Source: Crossaster papposus
Taxonomy: Eukaryota; Echinodermata; Asteroidea; Velatida; Solasteridae
Assembly: GCA_037893245.1 (NCBI GenBank)
Contig: JBAIAA010001115.1
Span: 186,001-250,000 of the forward strand
Direction: 5' to 3'
DNA length: 64,000 nt
Shown: positions 62,832 to 64,000 of the stretch, one piece after another
Layout: every line of letters begins with the position of its first letter
How positions within the stretch are numbered: the first letter of the stretch is position 1
Translations under genes and position numbers: made by a program
Notes under the pieces: model-generated
The model's database searches: none
What the model saw: the letters and a program-made list of their open reading frames with translations, nothing else
What the model was told of the DNA's origin: nothing

Positions 62832-63488
62832 AACTCAGATATAAGTCGAGAAAATTATCCTCATTCGCAGCCATGTTTACTTCTGTTTATGTATGTACAC
62901 GTGTATTACGGCATAGGCCTATGCCGCCAGTGACCTTACGCTTGAGTCTCAAAGTTGTGGTCTCTTCCGGTGAGTATTTTGGCGATATGTTAGCTCAAAT
63001 GTGGAGCTGGTGAGTGTCTCTTCATTCTCCAACAAAGTTGAGGTTCGCAGCTCAGATATAAGTCGAGAAAATTGTCCTCATTCGCAGCCATGTTTACTTT
63101 TGTTTATGTATGTACACGTGTATTGCTGCATAGGCCTATGCCGCCAGTGACCTGACGCGTGAGTCTCAAAGTTTGGGTTTCTTCCGGTAAGAATTTTGGT
63201 GATATTTTAGCTCAGATGTGGAGCTGGTGAGTGTCTCATCATCCTCCAACAAAGTTGAGGTTCGCATCTCACATATAAGTCGAGAAAATTGTCCTCATTC
63301 GCAGCCATGTTTTCTTCTATGTATGTACATGTATGTACACGTGTATTGCTGCATGGGCCTATGCCGCCAGTGACCTGACGCATGAGTCTCAACGTTTGGG
63401 TCCCTTCCGGTGAGAATTTTGGCGATATGTTAGCTCAGATGTGGAGCTGGTGAGTGTGTCATCATCCTCCAACAAAGTTAAGGTTCGC

Positions 63489-63680
63489 AGCTCAGATATA
63501 AGTCTAGAAAATTATCCTCATTCGCAGCCATGTTTACTTCTGTTTATGTATGTACACCTTAGTGACCTTACGCTTGAGTCTCAAAGTTTGGGTCTTTTCC
63601 GGTGAGTATTTTGGCGATATGTGAGCTCAGATGTGGAGCTGGTGAGTGTCTCATCATCCTCCAACAAAGTTGAGGTTCGC
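63489..63680. repeat. Short 192-bp monomer lacking the palindrome
   Basis: After gtacac the 28 bases that hold the end of the E-box dyad and the whole palindrome are replaced by ctt, then agtgacc resumes: a net loss of 25 bp. The left end also has private changes (gtctagaaaat). Confidence 0.88.
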
Positions 63681-63897
63681 AGCTCAGATATAAGTCGAGA
63701 AAATTGTCCTCATTCGCAGCCATGTTTACTTTTGTTTATGTATGCACACGTGTATTGCTGCATAGGCCTATGCCGCCAGTGACCTGACACATGAGTCTCA
63801 AAGTTTGGGTCTCTTCTGGTGAGTATTTTGGCGATATGTTGGCTCAGATGTGGAGCTGGTGAGTGTCTCTTCATTCTCCAACAAAGTTGAGGTTCGC

Positions 63898-64000
63898 AGC
63901 TCAGATATAAGTTGAGAAAATTGTCCTCATTCGCAGCCATGTTTTCTTCTATGTATGTACATGTATGTACACGTGTATTGCTGAATAGGCCTATGCCGCC
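63898..64000. repeat. Partial L monomer at the window edge
   Basis: The first 103 bases of an L monomer (gttgagaaaattg, 6-bp gain present, ttgctgaatagg) are cut by the end of the window, so the array continues beyond it. Confidence 0.9.

Larger units (their letters stand above)
1..64000. repeat. Satellite DNA array, 217/223-bp monomer, about 295 copies
   Basis: Seen directly: the same unit, beginning agctcagatataagtc (phase chosen by me) and ending caaagttgaggttcgc, recurs without a break from the first to the last base. Measured starts at 1, 218, 435, 658, 875, 1091, 1308, 1531, 1748, 1965, 2182, 2399 and 2616 give lengths of 217 or 223 bp, with one 216. All copies have one orientation and no foreign DNA is inserted. 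Both window ends lie inside the array. A unit near 217 bp is close to one nucleosome plus linker, usual for centromeric or pericentromeric satellites. That location is inference, since nothing in the window anchors it to a chromosome site. I do not recognise the family by name. Confidence 0.98.
43274..64000. repeat. Array domain II
   Basis: From 43274 on, variants appear that I did not see to the left: ggcgagtgtctc with cataggcgtatgcc (43274, 47531, 49056, 52757, 55488, 56911, 60299), ttggctcag (from 44201), tgcatacgtg (from 47368) and the 116-bp truncated monomer. Subtypes T1 and G6 become rare. The left half of L4 is repeatedly fused to G1-like sequence. Monomer class, orientation and phase stay the same, so this is a second amplification of the same satellite and not a different family. 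Confidence 0.75.

Noticed and set aside
1-64000. CRISPR array
   Set aside because: Repeats are 217 bp and contiguous. There are no 25-40 bp repeats with unique spacers, no leader and no cas genes.
1-64000. CENP-B box
   Set aside because: The consensus needs TTCG followed by A and then CGGG. TTCG occurs in the monomer, but CGGG does not occur in any monomer type I read.
1-64000. Transposon, LTR element or virus-derived sequence as the source of the array
   Set aside because: No terminal repeats, target-site duplications, reverse transcriptase, integrase or transposase motifs are visible. A transposon origin of the first monomer cannot be judged from this window.

Overview
The whole 64 kb window is one uninterrupted tandem satellite DNA array. 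A unit of about 217 bp, all in the same orientation, repeats head to tail from base 1 to base 64000, about 295 times by length. It runs off both ends of the window. I see no single-copy sequence, gene, RNA gene, transposon, inversion or spacer anywhere. The open reading frames that exist (61-104 codons, both strands) are by-products of the repeated unit. This is eukaryotic satellite DNA of the kind found at centromeres, pericentromeres, subtelomeres or sex/B chromosomes. The species cannot be named from it. In the first unit, hand counting gives about 45% GC and CpG observed/expected near 0.82, so CpG is not strongly depleted. That fits a lineage with little CpG methylation (many invertebrates) better than a heavily methylated vertebrate.

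The monomers fall into three classes, named here only for this annotation. T units (217 bp) have a ...gacctTACG... middle and an aaagttgtgg right half. G units (217 bp) have gacctGAC and usually an ...gtttggg right half. L units (223 bp, about 70 of the 295) are G-like with a 6-bp gain in a TATGTACATG tract. The commonest local order is T-G-L, a 657-bp trimer (217+217+223), seen cleanly at 1-657. At least 17 subtypes can be told apart by point changes and are shuffled into longer units of 4 to 9 monomers (874, 1097, 1308, 1525, 1531, 1964 and 1971 bp), many present as adjacent tandem copies. Each monomer centre carries two adjacent dyads, tacacgtgta and an inverted repeat around AGGCCT.

Regional layout: 1-43273 (domain I) is a mosaic with two large internal duplications. 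Block A is 326-9402 and again 21093-29295; block B is 16721-21049 and again 30492-35477. Copies differ by a few point changes plus whole-monomer gains. From 43274 to 64000 (domain II) new diagnostic variants appear. One is a 116-bp truncated monomer present five times, which marks a separate, very recent amplification with 874-, 1308-, 1423- and 1525-bp units. The last 1.5 kb holds the most length-aberrant monomers (230 bp and 192 bp).

Nothing here works as a gene set. What the window records is the mechanism of satellite evolution: in-register unequal exchange producing chimeric monomers, a microhomology deletion that was then amplified, and repeated segmental duplication. The most informative single object is the chimeric monomer at 58117-58333. 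Its crossover maps to the 6-bp centre of the palindrome and rebuilds a perfect 18-bp palindrome from two imperfect parents.
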